DNA of 64,000 bases from Massilia sp. Root418 (lineage in GTDB: Bacteria; Pseudomonadota; Gammaproteobacteria; Burkholderiales; Burkholderiaceae_D), in the NCBI RefSeq assembly GCF_001425265.1, contig NZ_LMEC01000022.1, positions 407,967 through 471,966 of the forward strand. The letters run 5' to 3'. A model generated the notes under the pieces. That model ran no database searches and was not told where the DNA came from. It saw only the letters and a list, made by a program, of their open reading frames with translations. This document shows positions 1 to 9,186 of this stretch, one piece after another. Position 1 is the first letter of the stretch. Each line of letters opens with the position of its first letter. A program made the translations under genes and the position numbers.

Positions 1-16
1 GGGGCCCGTTGACGGC

Positions 17-2395
17 TCAGGCGGCGCGCAGTTCGCGCGCGGCCGCCACCATATTGCGCAGCGCACTTTCGGTTTCCGGCCAGCCGCGCGTTTTCAGCCC
101 GCAGTCCGGGTTGACCCACAGCTGCTCGGCCGGGATCACGGCGCTGGCCTTCTTCAGCAGGCGCACCATTTCCGCCGTGTCCGGCACGCGCGGGGAATGG
201 ATGTCGTACACGCCGGGGCCGATCTCGTTCGGATAGCGGAAGGCGCCGAAGCCGGCCAGCAGCTCCATCGCCGAGCGGCTGGTTTCAATCGTGATCACGT
301 CCGCATCCATGGCGGCGATCTGCGGCAGGATGTCGTTGAACTCGGCGTAGCACATATGGGTGTGGATCTGGGTGCCGTCGCGCGCCACGCTGGCCGACAC
401 GCGGAAGGCGCGCGTGGCCCAGTCCAGGTATTCGCCCCAGCGGCTGCGGCGCAGTGGCAAGCCTTCGCGCACGGCCGGCTCGTCGATCTGGATGATGCCG
501 ATGCCGGCCTGTTCCAGGTCCGCCACTTCGTCGCGGATGGCCAGCGCGATCTGCAGCGCGGTCAGCGCGCGCGGCTGGTCGTCGCGCACGAAGGACCATT
601 GCAGGATGGTGACCGGACCGGTCAGCATGCCTTTCACCGGTTTGGCGGTAAGCGACTGCGCATGCACGGCCCAGTCCACCGTCATGGCCTGCGGGCGCGC
701 CACGTCGCCGTAGATCACCGGCGGCTTCACGCAGCGCGAGCCGTAGGATTGCACCCAGCCCAGCTGGGTGAAGGTGAAGCCGTCCAGCTGCTCGCCGAAG
801 TATTCCACCATGTCGTTGCGCTCGGCTTCGCCGTGCACCAGCACGTCCAGGCCCAGTTCCTCCTGGCGCGCGATGGCATGGGCGATTTCTTCGCGCATGC
901 TGTGCTGGTACGCTGCGGCGCCGATTTCGCCGCGCTTGAAGCTGGCGCGCGCCGCGCGGATGGCCGGGGTCTGCGGGAAAGAGCCGATGGTGGTGGTGGG
1001 GAAGGACGGCAGCTGGAAACGCGCGCGCTGCACAGCCTGGCGGGCAGGGAAGGGCGAGGTGCGGCGGTCGGCCCCGGCCGGCAGCGCGGCAATGCGCGCC
1101 GCCACGGCAGGGTTGTGCACGCGCGGGCTGGCGCGGCGGCTGGCGCAGGCGGCGCGCGAGGTGGCCCAGGCGGCGTCGAAGGCGGCGCTGTCGGCGGCGT
1201 TGCCGACCACGGCCGCGCCGCCGTTTACGCCGCCGTGTGTGCCGGCGGAGCGCAGCAGCGCGGTTTTCAGCAGCTCCAGCTCGCCCAGTTTCTCGCCGGC
1301 GAAGGCCAGCCAGCGCTTGATCCCGGCGTCCAGCGCGGTTTCGTTTTCCAGGCTGAACGGCGTGTGCAGCAGCGAGCACGAGGTGGACAGCCACAGCTTG
1401 CCGCCGCGCTTGGCAGCGATGGGGGCCAGCTGCGCCAGCGCCAGGTCGAGGTCGGTGCGCCAGATGTTGCGGCCGTCCACGATGCCCACCGACAGCACCT
1501 TGTGCACCGGCAGCCAGTCCGCCACGCTGGTCAGTTCATGCGCGGCGCGCACGCCGTCCACGTGCAGGCCGGCCACCGGCAGGCGGCACGCCAGGCTCAC
1601 GTTTTCTTCCAGCGGTGAGAAATAGGTGGCCAGCAGCAGCGGCACGCCGACCTGGTTCAGCTGCCAGTAGCTGTTTTCGAAGGCATTGCGCCACGCCGGC
1701 GGCAAGTCCAGGCCAAGGATGGGTTCGTCGATCTGTACCCACGCCACCCCTTGCTGCTTCAGGCGGTCCAGCACAGCGCCGTACACCTGCAGCAGCTTGT
1801 CCAGCAGGGAGAGACGGTCGAAGCCGTCCGCGCGTTCCTTGCCCAGCCACAGGAAGGTCAGCGGGCCGATCAGCACCGCCTTCACGGCGTGGCCCAGCGC
1901 CTGGGCTTCGGCCACTTCGGCAAACAGGCGGTCGCAGGCCAGGGAAAACTCGGTTTCCGGCGAGAACTCGGGCACCAGGTAGTGGTAATTGGTGTCAAAC
2001 CACTTGGTCATTTCCAGGGCATGCGCATCCTGGTGGCTGTGGGTGCAGCCTTCATGATCATGATGGGCGGAATGCCCGTGCGAGACACCGCGCGCCATCG
2101 CGAAATAGCGCGCCAGCTGGCTTTGTCCCGCGCCGAAGCCGAAACGCGCCGGCTCGCAGCCCAGCAGCTGGATATGGTTGGCCACCTGGTCGTAGAAGGC
2201 GAAGTCGCCCACCGACACCAGGTCCAGCCCGGCGTCGCGCTGCTGCGCCCAGTGGCGCGCGCGCAGGGCCGCGCCGGCGGCCTCCAGTTCGGCTTCGCCG
2301 GCCTCGCCGCGCCAGTGTTTTTCCAGCGCGAACTTCAGTTCGCGCGCCGCGCCGATGCGGGGATAGCCGGGAATATGTGTCTGAATTGATTTCAT
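17..2395 (-). CDS. metE: 5-methyltetrahydropteroyltriglutamate--homocysteine methyltransferase (MetE)
   Basis: Cobalamin-independent methionine synthase, cytoplasmic, which transfers the methyl group of methyltetrahydrofolate-polyglutamate to homocysteine as the last step of methionine synthesis. The N-terminus (IQTHIPGYPRIG) and the C-terminal zinc-site motifs (THMCYAEF and NPDCGLKTRGW) are intact, so both barrels are present. I place the start at the ATG at 2395 (792 residues, slightly longer than the usual 750-760); an in-frame ATG at 2407 is the alternative. Part of the extra length is a His-rich insert at about residues 105-125 (2021-2083) carrying eight His and one Cys. It lies just before the conserved EMTKWFDTNYHY block. 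The gene is divergent from metR, the usual arrangement for MetR activation in response to homocysteine. Confidence 0.97.
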   Translation of the reverse strand: MKSIQTHIPGYPRIGAARELKFALEKHWRGEAGEAELEAAGAALRARHWAQQRDAGLDLVSVGDFAFYDQVANHIQLLGCEPARFGFGAGQSQLARYFAMARGVSHGHSAHHDHEGCTHSHQDAHALEMTKWFDTNYHYLVPEFSPETEFSLACDRLFAEVAEAQALGHAVKAVLIGPLTFLWLGKERADGFDRLSLLDKLLQVYGAVLDRLKQQGVAWVQIDEPILGLDLPPAWRNAFENSYWQLNQVGVPLLLATYFSPLEENVSLACRLPVAGLHVDGVRAAHELTSVADWLPVHKVLSVGIVDGRNIWRTDLDLALAQLAPIAAKRGGKLWLSTSCSLLHTPFSLENETALDAGIKRWLAFAGEKLGELELLKTALLRSAGTHGGVNGGAAVVGNAADSAAFDAAWATSRAACASRRASPRVHNPAVAARIAALPAGADRRTSPFPARQAVQRARFQLPSFPTTTIGSFPQTPAIRAARASFKRGEIGAAAYQHSMREEIAHAIARQEELGLDVLVHGEAERNDMVEYFGEQLDGFTFTQLGWVQSYGSRCVKPPVIYGDVARPQAMTVDWAVHAQSLTAKPVKGMLTGPVTILQWSFVRDDQPRALTALQIALAIRDEVADLEQAGIGIIQIDEPAVREGLPLRRSRWGEYLDWATRAFRVSASVARDGTQIHTHMCYAEFNDILPQIAAMDADVITIETSRSAMELLAGFGAFRYPNEIGPGVYDIHSPRVPDTAEMVRLLKKASAVIPAEQLWVNPDCGLKTRGWPETESALRNMVAAARELRAA
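2382..2394. promoter_or_regulatory. Candidate MetR box, perfect TGAA-N5-TTCA
   Basis: TGAATTGATTTCA matches the known MetR palindrome exactly, but it overlaps the first codons of metE, which is an odd place for an activator site. A second near-match, TGAAATAAATTAA with one mismatch, lies at 2484-2496 just upstream of metR. Either could serve the divergent pair; the perfect one may be a coincidence of the coding sequence. Confidence 0.35.
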
Positions 2396-2509
2396 GAAAG
2401 TTGTCATCCGCGTTAAATATTGGTGAGGTAAAGTGTGCGGCAAACGCGTTTATAATCAAAACGAAAGATTTTGCGCCTCAACTTGAAATAAATTAATACA
2501 AGGCCCGCC

Positions 2510-3418
2510 ATGCTGGAAATCCGCCACCTTCGCACCCTTAGCGCCCTGCGTTCCGCAGGCAGCCTGGTGCGCGCCGCGCAATTGCTGAACCTGACCCAGT
2601 CGGCCCTATCGCACCAGATCAAGCTGCTCGAAGATCGCTACGGTAGCCCGCTGTTTGAACGCAAATCGGTGCCGATCGGCTTTACCGCCACGGGGGCGCG
2701 GCTGCTGCGCCTGGCCGACACGCTGTTGCCGGAAATCGAACAGGCCGAACGCGACGTGGCGCGCCTGTCGCAGGGCGACCAAGGGCAGCTGCGGGTGGCC
2801 CTGGAATGCCATACCTGCTTCGACTGGCTCATGCCGGTGATGGACGAATTCCGCAAGCGCTGGCCGGAAGTGGAAATCGACCTGGTATCGGGCTTCCACA
2901 GCGAGCCGGCCGACCTGCTGCGGGCAGGCAATGCCGACCTGGTCATCGGCTCCGACTACAGCGCCGATTTCGCCACCTTCCCGCTGTTCCGCTTTGAAAT
3001 CCTGGTGGTGATGGCGCTCAAGCACAGGCTGCAAGCGCAGCGGCGCCTGCAGGCGGCCGACTTCGAAGGCGAAACCCTGATCACCTATCCGGTGCCCGAA
3101 GCGCGCATCGACCTGATCCGCGAAGTGCTGCGTCCCGCCGGAATCGGCTTCGAGCGGCGCACTGCGGAATTGACTGTGGCTATTTTGCAGCTAGTCGCTA
3201 GCCGCCGTGGTTTAGCGGCTTTGCCAAATTGGGCAATAAAAAATTATGTTGATTATGATTATGTCAGTGCCCGCCCGGTTGGCGAGCAAGGTTTATGGAG
3301 CGACTTATTTGTTTCCGTACCGGAACCATTACGGAATAAAGCCTACGTCGTCGACTTCGTTAATGTGATACGCGAACAGTGCGCGGCCACGCTGGATGGA
3401 ATCAAATTACTGTCGTAG
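2510..3418 (+). CDS. metR: LysR-family regulator of methionine genes (MetR)
   Basis: LysR-type transcriptional regulator of 302 residues, the standard length. The N-terminal winged helix-turn-helix (about residues 1-60, with the AAQLLNLTQSALSHQI helix pair) is followed by a periplasmic-binding-protein-like effector domain. The effector domain begins VALECHTCFDWLMPVMDEFR, a segment characteristic of MetR, which senses homocysteine. The divergent position next to metE supports the assignment strongly. The last third (3180-3420) is noticeably more AT-rich than the rest of the gene, but the reading frame is intact. Confidence 0.93.
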   Translation: MLEIRHLRTLSALRSAGSLVRAAQLLNLTQSALSHQIKLLEDRYGSPLFERKSVPIGFTATGARLLRLADTLLPEIEQAERDVARLSQGDQGQLRVALECHTCFDWLMPVMDEFRKRWPEVEIDLVSGFHSEPADLLRAGNADLVIGSDYSADFATFPLFRFEILVVMALKHRLQAQRRLQAADFEGETLITYPVPEARIDLIREVLRPAGIGFERRTAELTVAILQLVASRRGLAALPNWAIKNYVDYDYVSARPVGEQGLWSDLFVSVPEPLRNKAYVVDFVNVIREQCAATLDGIKLLS

Positions 3419-3504
3419 CGTTGATTAATATCAAAGCCTTAGCCCGGCAGAGACGCTAAGATGGAATTTTTTCCACCGCAGGACCGCGTCTATATAAGGA
3501 ATTC

Positions 3505-3738
3505 ATGTTTAGCCACAAACAGTATTCGCAAGGGCAATCCTTGATAGATGACCATCTCCGCACCGTCTCCGATCTGGCCGCTTTGCAGCAGGACTTTGTA
3601 AATGCGGCCCTCGCCAACTCCACGGTTTTTTCCCGGCAAATGTGCAATGTCTTAAATGGCACGGGCGTGCTGTTCTTTGAAGCAACCGAGCAAATGCAAG
3701 GGTTATTCAACCACACGCCCAACAAGTCGTTAAAATGA
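3505..3738 (+). CDS. Small orphan protein upstream of phaAB, possibly phasin-like
   Basis: A 77-residue protein with a good ribosome-binding site (AAGGA, seven bases before the ATG). It has no signal peptide or membrane segment. The composition is helical and amphipathic (for example DLAALQQDFVNAALANSTVF and FFEATEQMQGLF), reminiscent of the short helices of phasins that coat polyhydroxybutyrate granules. I cannot show homology by eye. It is followed after 55 bases by phaA on the same strand, so a role in granule biology is a reasonable guess from context only. Confidence 0.6.
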   Translation: MFSHKQYSQGQSLIDDHLRTVSDLAALQQDFVNAALANSTVFSRQMCNVLNGTGVLFFEATEQMQGLFNHTPNKSLK

Positions 3739-3793
3739 ATGCACCGCTAATCTTAATCACCTGACCACTCGGTTGGAAACTCTGGAGAATCAA

Positions 3794-4972
3794 ATGGATG
3801 ATGTAGTTATCGTAGCCGCCGGCCGCACCGCAGTCGGCAAATTCGGCGGCAGCCTGGCCAAGATTCCGGCAGCCGAACTGGGCGCCCATGTCATCAAGGG
3901 CCTGCTGGCCAAGACCGGCCTGGACGCCAACCTGATCAGCGAAGCCATCCTCGGCCAGGTCCTGACCGCCGGCGTGGGCCAGAACCCCGCCCGCCAGGCT
4001 GTCATCAAGGCCGGCCTGCCGACCAGCATTCCCGCCTACACCATCAACAAGGTGTGCGGCTCGGGCCTGAAAGCTACCCACCTGGCCACCCAGGCCATCA
4101 AGTGCGGCGACGCCAGCATCATCATCGCCGGCGGCCAGGAAAACATGAGCGCCTCGCCGCACGTGCTGAACGGCTCGCGCGACGGTTTCCGCATGGGTGA
4201 CGTGAAGATGACCGACACCATGATCGTGGACGGCCTGTGGGACGTGTACAACCAGTACCACATGGGCGTCACCGCCGAGAACGTGGCCAAGAAATACGAC
4301 ATCTCGCGCGCAGCGCAGGACGAGTTCGCCCTGCAGTCGCAGCTGAAAGCCGAAGCGGCGCAGAAGGAAGGCAAGTTCAAGGACGAGATCATTCCGCTGG
4401 AAATCGCGCAGAAGAAGGGCAGCATCGTGTTCGACGCGGACGAGTACATCAAGCCGGGCTCCACGCTGGAAGCGCTGGCCGGCCTGCGTCCCGCCTTCAA
4501 CAAGGAAGGCAGCGTCACGGCCGGTAACGCCTCCGGCCTGAACGACGGCGCCGCCGCCGTCATCATGATGACCGCCAGCCAGGCGCGCGAACTGGGCCTG
4601 ACTCCGCTGGCCAAGGTCAAAGCCTATGCCTCGTCCGGCATCGATCCCGCCTACATGGGCATGGGCCCGGTCTCGGCCGCCAAGCTGTGCCTGAAAAAAG
4701 CCGGCTGGACCCCGGACGACCTGGACCTGATGGAAATCAACGAAGCCTTCGCCGCCCAGGCGCTGGCCGTGAACAAGGAAATGGGCTGGGACACCAGCAA
4801 GATCAACGTGAACGGCGGCGCCATCGCCATCGGCCACCCGATCGGCGCCTCCGGCGCCCGCATCCTGGTGACCCTGCTGCACGAAATGGTGCGCCGCGAC
4901 GCCAAGAAAGGCCTGGCTTCGCTGTGCATCGGCGGCGGCATGGGCGTGGCGCTGGCAGTCGAGCGCGCATAA
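3794..4972 (+). CDS. phaA: Acetyl-CoA C-acetyltransferase (beta-ketothiolase PhaA)
   Basis: Biosynthetic thiolase condensing two acetyl-CoA to acetoacetyl-CoA, the first step of poly-3-hydroxybutyrate synthesis. With the start at 3794 (preceded by GGAG) the protein is 392 residues. The acylated nucleophile is Cys88 (NKVCGSGLKA), and the catalytic His348 (GHPIGASG) and Cys378 (CIGGGMG) sit at the positions expected for Zoogloea/Cupriavidus-type thiolases. A longer frame starting seven codons upstream is possible but lacks a ribosome-binding site. phaB follows 72 bases downstream. No phaC synthase is in this window. Confidence 0.96.
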   Translation: MDDVVIVAAGRTAVGKFGGSLAKIPAAELGAHVIKGLLAKTGLDANLISEAILGQVLTAGVGQNPARQAVIKAGLPTSIPAYTINKVCGSGLKATHLATQAIKCGDASIIIAGGQENMSASPHVLNGSRDGFRMGDVKMTDTMIVDGLWDVYNQYHMGVTAENVAKKYDISRAAQDEFALQSQLKAEAAQKEGKFKDEIIPLEIAQKKGSIVFDADEYIKPGSTLEALAGLRPAFNKEGSVTAGNASGLNDGAAAVIMMTASQARELGLTPLAKVKAYASSGIDPAYMGMGPVSAAKLCLKKAGWTPDDLDLMEINEAFAAQALAVNKEMGWDTSKINVNGGAIAIGHPIGASGARILVTLLHEMVRRDAKKGLASLCIGGGMGVALAVERA

Positions 4973-5044
4973 CCGGCAATAACAGGCAATAGCAGTAGGC
5001 AGTTCAGTTCTTTTAGTGTTCGAAACAATAAGAGGGGATGACAA

Positions 5045-5785
5045 ATGGCAAGAATTGCATTGGTAACAGGTGGTATGGGTGGTCTGGGCGAAGCGGTCTG
5101 CATCAAGCTGGCCGCACTGGGCTATAAAGTGGTCACCACGTATTCCCCGAGCAACAAGAAAGTAGACGAATGGCTGGCCACGACGCGCGACATGGGTTTT
5201 GATTTCAAGGCTTACCCGTGCGACGTGGCGGATTACGACTCGGCGCAAGCCTGCGTCGCCGCCATCGTGAAGGACATCGGCCCGATCGACGTGCTGGTCA
5301 ACAACGCCGGCATCACGCGCGACATGACCTTCAAGAAAATGGACAAGCTGAACTGGGATGCGGTGATGAGCACCAACCTGGACTCCGTGTTCAACATGAC
5401 CAAGCCGGTAGCGGACGGCATGGTGGACCGTGGCTGGGGCCGCATCATCAACATTTCGTCCGTCAACGGCCAGAAGGGCGCCTTCGGCCAGACCAACTAC
5501 TCGGCCGCCAAGGCCGGCGTACACGGCTTCACCAAGGCGCTGGCGCTGGAAGTGGCGCGAAAGGGCGTCACGGTCAACACCATCTCGCCGGGCTACATCG
5601 GCACCAAGATGGTGACCGAGATCCCGCAGGAAGTGCTCGATTCGAAGATCCTGCCGCAGATTCCGATGGCCCGCCTGGGCAAGCCGGAAGAAGTGGCCGG
5701 TCTGGTGGCTTACCTGGCCTCCGAGGAAGCAGCCTTCGTCACCGGCGCCAACATCGCCATCAACGGCGGCCAGCACATGTCCTAA
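5045..5785 (+). CDS. phaB: Acetoacetyl-CoA reductase (PhaB)
   Basis: NADPH-dependent short-chain dehydrogenase that reduces acetoacetyl-CoA to (R)-3-hydroxybutyryl-CoA for polyhydroxybutyrate synthesis. It is 246 residues, the family length. The nucleotide-binding glycine motif is VTGGMGGLG (residues 7-15), the NNAG motif is at 86-89, and the catalytic Ser-Tyr-Lys set is Ser139, Tyr152 and Lys156 (NYSAAKAG). The ribosome-binding site AGAGGGG precedes the ATG. Together with phaA it forms the usual phaA-phaB pair, closed by a strong terminator. Confidence 0.96.
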   Translation: MARIALVTGGMGGLGEAVCIKLAALGYKVVTTYSPSNKKVDEWLATTRDMGFDFKAYPCDVADYDSAQACVAAIVKDIGPIDVLVNNAGITRDMTFKKMDKLNWDAVMSTNLDSVFNMTKPVADGMVDRGWGRIINISSVNGQKGAFGQTNYSAAKAGVHGFTKALALEVARKGVTVNTISPGYIGTKMVTEIPQEVLDSKILPQIPMARLGKPEEVAGLVAYLASEEAAFVTGANIAINGGQHMS

Positions 5786-5810
5786 GACAGGCTGGCAGCT
5801 GGACCAGGAA

Positions 5811-5837
5811 GCACCGCGCAAGCGGTGCTTTTTTTTT
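5811..5837 (+). terminator. Rho-independent terminator after phaB
   Basis: GCACCGC, a GCAA tetraloop and GCGGTGC form a perfect 7-bp stem followed by nine T residues. It lies 25 bases after the phaB stop and separates the pha genes from the next operon. Confidence 0.92.
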
Positions 5838-5876
5838 GCCCGGCGGCGTAGCACAATGCGGCAGAGGAGAAACTTT

Positions 5877-7205
5877 ATGGACAGACATTTGCCGGAAGGC
5901 GGCCTGGCGCTCGACAGCCTGGCCGAACAGATGCTGCAGCCCGGCGTAAAAGGCTTGCCGCTGACCGAACCGATGCGCCAGGGTGCCATCGCCGTGCAGC
6001 GCTGGAACGTGCTGCGCGGCGACACCAGCTACCCGGTGGCGGTGCTGAAGGAATCGGCGCTGCTGCACAACCTGGACTGGATGGAGCGCTTCTGCGCCCG
6101 CTACGGCGCGGTGCTGGCGCCGCACGGCAAAACCACCATGAGCCCGCAACTGTTCGGCGCGCAGCTGGCCAGCGGCGCCTGGGGCATGACGCTGGCCACC
6201 GCCGCGCAAGTGCAGGTGGCCTGCCGCTTCGGCGTGCGCCGGGTGCTGCTGGCCAACCAGCTGGTGGCCCCGGCCGACATCCGCGCCATGCTGGCGCTGT
6301 TGCGGGACGACCCCGGCTTCGAGTTCTACGCACTGGTGGATTCCGAAGAGGGCGTGCAGCGCCTGTCGCAAGCGGCGGCTGAAGCCGGGCTGGCGCGGCC
6401 CCTGCCGCTGCTGGTGGAACTGGGCCTGCCCGGTAAGCGCGCCGGCTGCCGCACGGCCGCCGAGGCGATGGCGGTGGCGCGGAAGGTGGCCAGGGCGCCC
6501 GGCCTGCAGCTGGCCGGCATCGAAGGCTACGAAGGCCTGCTGCAAGGCCACGACCGCGCCGCCAGCGTGGAGGCGGTGCGCGCCTTTGTGGCGCAGCTGG
6601 CCGCGCTGGTGCGCCAGGCGGACGGCGAGCAGCTGTTCGGCGGCGAGCAGATTTTGCTGTCGGCCGGCGGCTCCGCCTATTTCGACCTGGTGGCGCGCGG
6701 CTTCGCCGGCCTGGCGGCCCTGTCGCGCTCCGTGCTGCCGGTGCTGCGCAGCGGCTGCTACCTGACCAACGACCACGGTTCCTACCAGGACCTGACGCAC
6801 GATATCGCCGCGCGCGAACACGCGGCCGACGGCCTGCGCCCCGCGCTGGAAGTGTGGAGCATGGTCACCTCGCGCCCCGAGCCCACGCTGGCCATCCTCA
6901 GCATGGGCAAGCGCGACGCATCGTACGACCAGGAGCTGCCGGTCGCGCTCTACACGCACCGCCCCGATGCCGGCGGCGCGCTGGAGCCCACTGGTCTGCC
7001 GCCCGGCTGCCGCATCGAGAAAATGAACGACCAGCATGCCTACCTGCGCCTGCCCGAAGGCGACGCGCTGTGCCAGGAACTGAAAGTGGGCGACCTGGTG
7101 GGCTGCGGCATCTCGCACCCCTGCACCACCTTCGACAAATGGCCGCTGCTGCTGGTGGCCGACGATGCTTATACTGTGCGCTACGCCGTGAACACCTTTT
7201 TTTGA
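5877..7205 (+). CDS. PLP-dependent amino-acid deaminase, D-serine dehydratase/D-threonine aldolase fold
   Basis: A fold-type III pyridoxal-phosphate enzyme of 442 residues. Lys85 in the motif APHGKTTMSP is the expected Schiff-base lysine. The C-terminal GCGISHPCTTFDKW carries the His and Cys that bind the metal in eukaryote-type D-serine dehydratases and D-threonine aldolases. The family is often labelled amino acid deaminase; whether this one acts on D-serine, D-threonine or another D-amino acid is not decidable from sequence. I chose the ATG at 5877 because of its GAGGAG ribosome-binding site. It is followed after 10 bases by prolyl aminopeptidase, so the two are probably co-transcribed. 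Confidence 0.85.
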   Translation: MDRHLPEGGLALDSLAEQMLQPGVKGLPLTEPMRQGAIAVQRWNVLRGDTSYPVAVLKESALLHNLDWMERFCARYGAVLAPHGKTTMSPQLFGAQLASGAWGMTLATAAQVQVACRFGVRRVLLANQLVAPADIRAMLALLRDDPGFEFYALVDSEEGVQRLSQAAAEAGLARPLPLLVELGLPGKRAGCRTAAEAMAVARKVARAPGLQLAGIEGYEGLLQGHDRAASVEAVRAFVAQLAALVRQADGEQLFGGEQILLSAGGSAYFDLVARGFAGLAALSRSVLPVLRSGCYLTNDHGSYQDLTHDIAAREHAADGLRPALEVWSMVTSRPEPTLAILSMGKRDASYDQELPVALYTHRPDAGGALEPTGLPPGCRIEKMNDQHAYLRLPEGDALCQELKVGDLVGCGISHPCTTFDKWPLLLVADDAYTVRYAVNTFF

Positions 7206-7215
7206 AAGACACCAC

Positions 7216-8172
7216 ATGCCCGATCCGAACCCGTCCCTGTTCCCCGCCATCGCGCCGCTGCGCCACGGCATGCTGGAAGTCGACGCGCTGCACACCATCT
7301 ACTGGGAAGAGGTGGGCAATCCGAACGGCGTGCCGGTGCTGTTCCTGCACGGCGGCCCGGGTGCCGGCCTGTCGCCCGCGCACCGCCGCTTCTTCGACCC
7401 GCAGCAATACCGTGTGATCCTGTTCGACCAGCGCGGCGCCGGCAAGTCCACCCCGGTGGGCGAGTGCCGCAACAACACCACCCAGCTGCTGATCGGCGAC
7501 ATCGAGCGCCTGCGCGCCATGTTCGGCATTGAACAGTGGCTGGTGTTCGGCGGCTCCTGGGGTTCCACGCTGGCGCTGGCCTACGGCCAGGCCCACCCCA
7601 AGCGCTGCCTGGGCTTCGTGCTGCGCGGGATCTTCCTGTGCACCCAGCCCGAGATCGACTTCTTCCTGGAAGGCGCGCGCTGGTTCCACCCGGACGTGTA
7701 CGACGAATTCGTGGCCCACATCCCGGCCGAAGAGCGCGGCAACCTGCTGCAGGCCTACGTCAAGCGCATCATGAGCGACGACCCGGCCGTGTACTGGCCG
7801 GCGGCGCGCGCCTGGAGCCGCTTCGAGGGCCGCCGCGTGTTCCTGCTGCCGCAGCCAGAGGAAGCGCCGTCGGACGCGCTGGACCTGGGCGTGGGCCGCC
7901 TGGAATCGCACTACATGGCCAACCTCGGCTTCTTCGAGGACGGCCAGCTGCTGCGCAACGTGGACCGGATCGCCCACCTGCCGGCGGTGATCGTGCAGGG
8001 CCGCTACGACGTGATCTGCCCGCCGGTGTCGGCCTGGAGCCTGCACAAGGCCTGGCCCGGCTCCGTGATGAAGATGATCCCGGACGCCGGCCACGGCGCC
8101 ATGGAGCGCGGCATTTCCGCGGCGCTGGTGGCGGCCACCGAACAGTTCAAGCGCCTGCGCCGCTTCGAGTAA
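7216..8172 (+). CDS. pip: Prolyl aminopeptidase (proline iminopeptidase)
   Basis: Alpha/beta-hydrolase of the S33 family that removes N-terminal proline from peptides in the cytoplasm. It is 318 residues, the normal size. The oxyanion motif HGGPGAG (45-51) and the FDQRGAGKS segment are diagnostic of proline iminopeptidases. The catalytic triad is visible as Ser114 (GGSWGS), Asp265 (GRYDVICPP) and His293 (DAGHGA). It is the second gene of a probable operon with the upstream deaminase, consistent with peptide and amino-acid scavenging. Confidence 0.95.
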   Translation: MPDPNPSLFPAIAPLRHGMLEVDALHTIYWEEVGNPNGVPVLFLHGGPGAGLSPAHRRFFDPQQYRVILFDQRGAGKSTPVGECRNNTTQLLIGDIERLRAMFGIEQWLVFGGSWGSTLALAYGQAHPKRCLGFVLRGIFLCTQPEIDFFLEGARWFHPDVYDEFVAHIPAEERGNLLQAYVKRIMSDDPAVYWPAARAWSRFEGRRVFLLPQPEEAPSDALDLGVGRLESHYMANLGFFEDGQLLRNVDRIAHLPAVIVQGRYDVICPPVSAWSLHKAWPGSVMKMIPDAGHGAMERGISAALVAATEQFKRLRRFE

Positions 8173-8246
8173 GGCCCTGCGGCCTGTTACACTACGGTCT
8201 GGACCCTGCAAGTAACAAGACAAGCAAGAACAAGCAAGAACGCGCA

Positions 8247-8693
8247 ATGAACATACAAGTCGGCGATATTGGACACATCATTCAACTGGCGATCGCGCCG
8301 GTATTCCTGCTCACGGGCGTCTGCACCAACCTGATGGTGCTGACCAACCGCCTGGCGCGCATCATCGACCGCTCGCGGGTGCTGGAAGACCGGCTCGATG
8401 TCGGCTACAACGACAACTACCTCAACGAGCTTGACGTGCTATACCGGCGTTCGCACCTGATCAACGTGTCGATCGGCTCCTCGACCGGCTGCGGCCTGCT
8501 GATTTGCCTGGTGATTGCCATGCTGTTCGTGGGCGACACCACCAACGTCACGCTGGACAAATATATCGCCGGCCTGTTCGTGCTGGCCATGCTGGGGCTG
8601 ATCACCAGTTTCGTCTACCTGCTGCGGGAGATCTTCATCGCTTCCAACGCCATGCGCGCGCACCGCCACGTGCGCCACCCCATCCAGAAATAA
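8247..8693 (+). CDS. DUF2721 family membrane protein
   Basis: A 148-residue membrane protein with a transmembrane helix near the N-terminus (LAIAPVFLLTGVCTNLMVL) and two more in the second half, separated by a charged stretch. The layout, including the NRLARIIDR segment after the first helix, matches the DUF2721 family, which has no established function. The ATG at 8247 is preceded by a duplicated ACAAGCAAGA and only a weak ribosome-binding site. It is followed 15 bases later by another small gene in the same direction. Confidence 0.8.
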   Translation: MNIQVGDIGHIIQLAIAPVFLLTGVCTNLMVLTNRLARIIDRSRVLEDRLDVGYNDNYLNELDVLYRRSHLINVSIGSSTGCGLLICLVIAMLFVGDTTNVTLDKYIAGLFVLAMLGLITSFVYLLREIFIASNAMRAHRHVRHPIQK

Positions 8694-8708
8694 GAGAAAC
8701 ACTGCGCC

Positions 8709-9161
8709 ATGCACGACTATCAACGCCCCCCGACCCTGTACCGCTACGGCGAGCGCAGCGACCTTGAACTGGCCCTGACGCAAGGGCAGTTCATCCTGCA
8801 CCCGGCTTCCAACTGCCTTACGCTGAGCTTCTCCAAGGCGTGGGACCGCAAGCTGTTCGACCTGTTCACGGCGGACGCCTGCCTGGTCATCCACAACACC
8901 GAAGAATTCGGCGAGCGCATCCACCGCGCCGTGCAGCGCGCGCTGCCCAGCTGGGCCGGCATCGACGGCGCCGTGGAGTACGGCCACCGCGCTGCGCTCG
9001 GCGCTGCCTTCACCAAGACGGCGGCGGAAAAGCAGGAGCGCGAATGGCAGTTCGCCTGGCGCGCCATGCAGGCCAACCTCAGTCTCAATTCGGTGATGAT
9101 CAAGATCGGCAGCATCGAGCAGTTCGCCGAGCTGCGCGGCCCGGACTACGCGGCGCAGTAA
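8709..9161 (+). CDS. Conserved hypothetical protein
   Basis: A 150-residue soluble protein with no signal peptide or membrane helix and typical host codon usage. I do not recognise a domain. It has an acidic and basic mixed composition and a Trp-containing centre (KAWDRKLFDLF, SWAGIDGAVEYG). Its 15-base distance from the DUF2721 gene suggests a shared transcript. Confidence 0.75.
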   Translation: MHDYQRPPTLYRYGERSDLELALTQGQFILHPASNCLTLSFSKAWDRKLFDLFTADACLVIHNTEEFGERIHRAVQRALPSWAGIDGAVEYGHRAALGAAFTKTAAEKQEREWQFAWRAMQANLSLNSVMIKIGSIEQFAELRGPDYAAQ

Positions 9162-9186
9162 GCCGCGCAATAAGCCGCGCGGTGCA

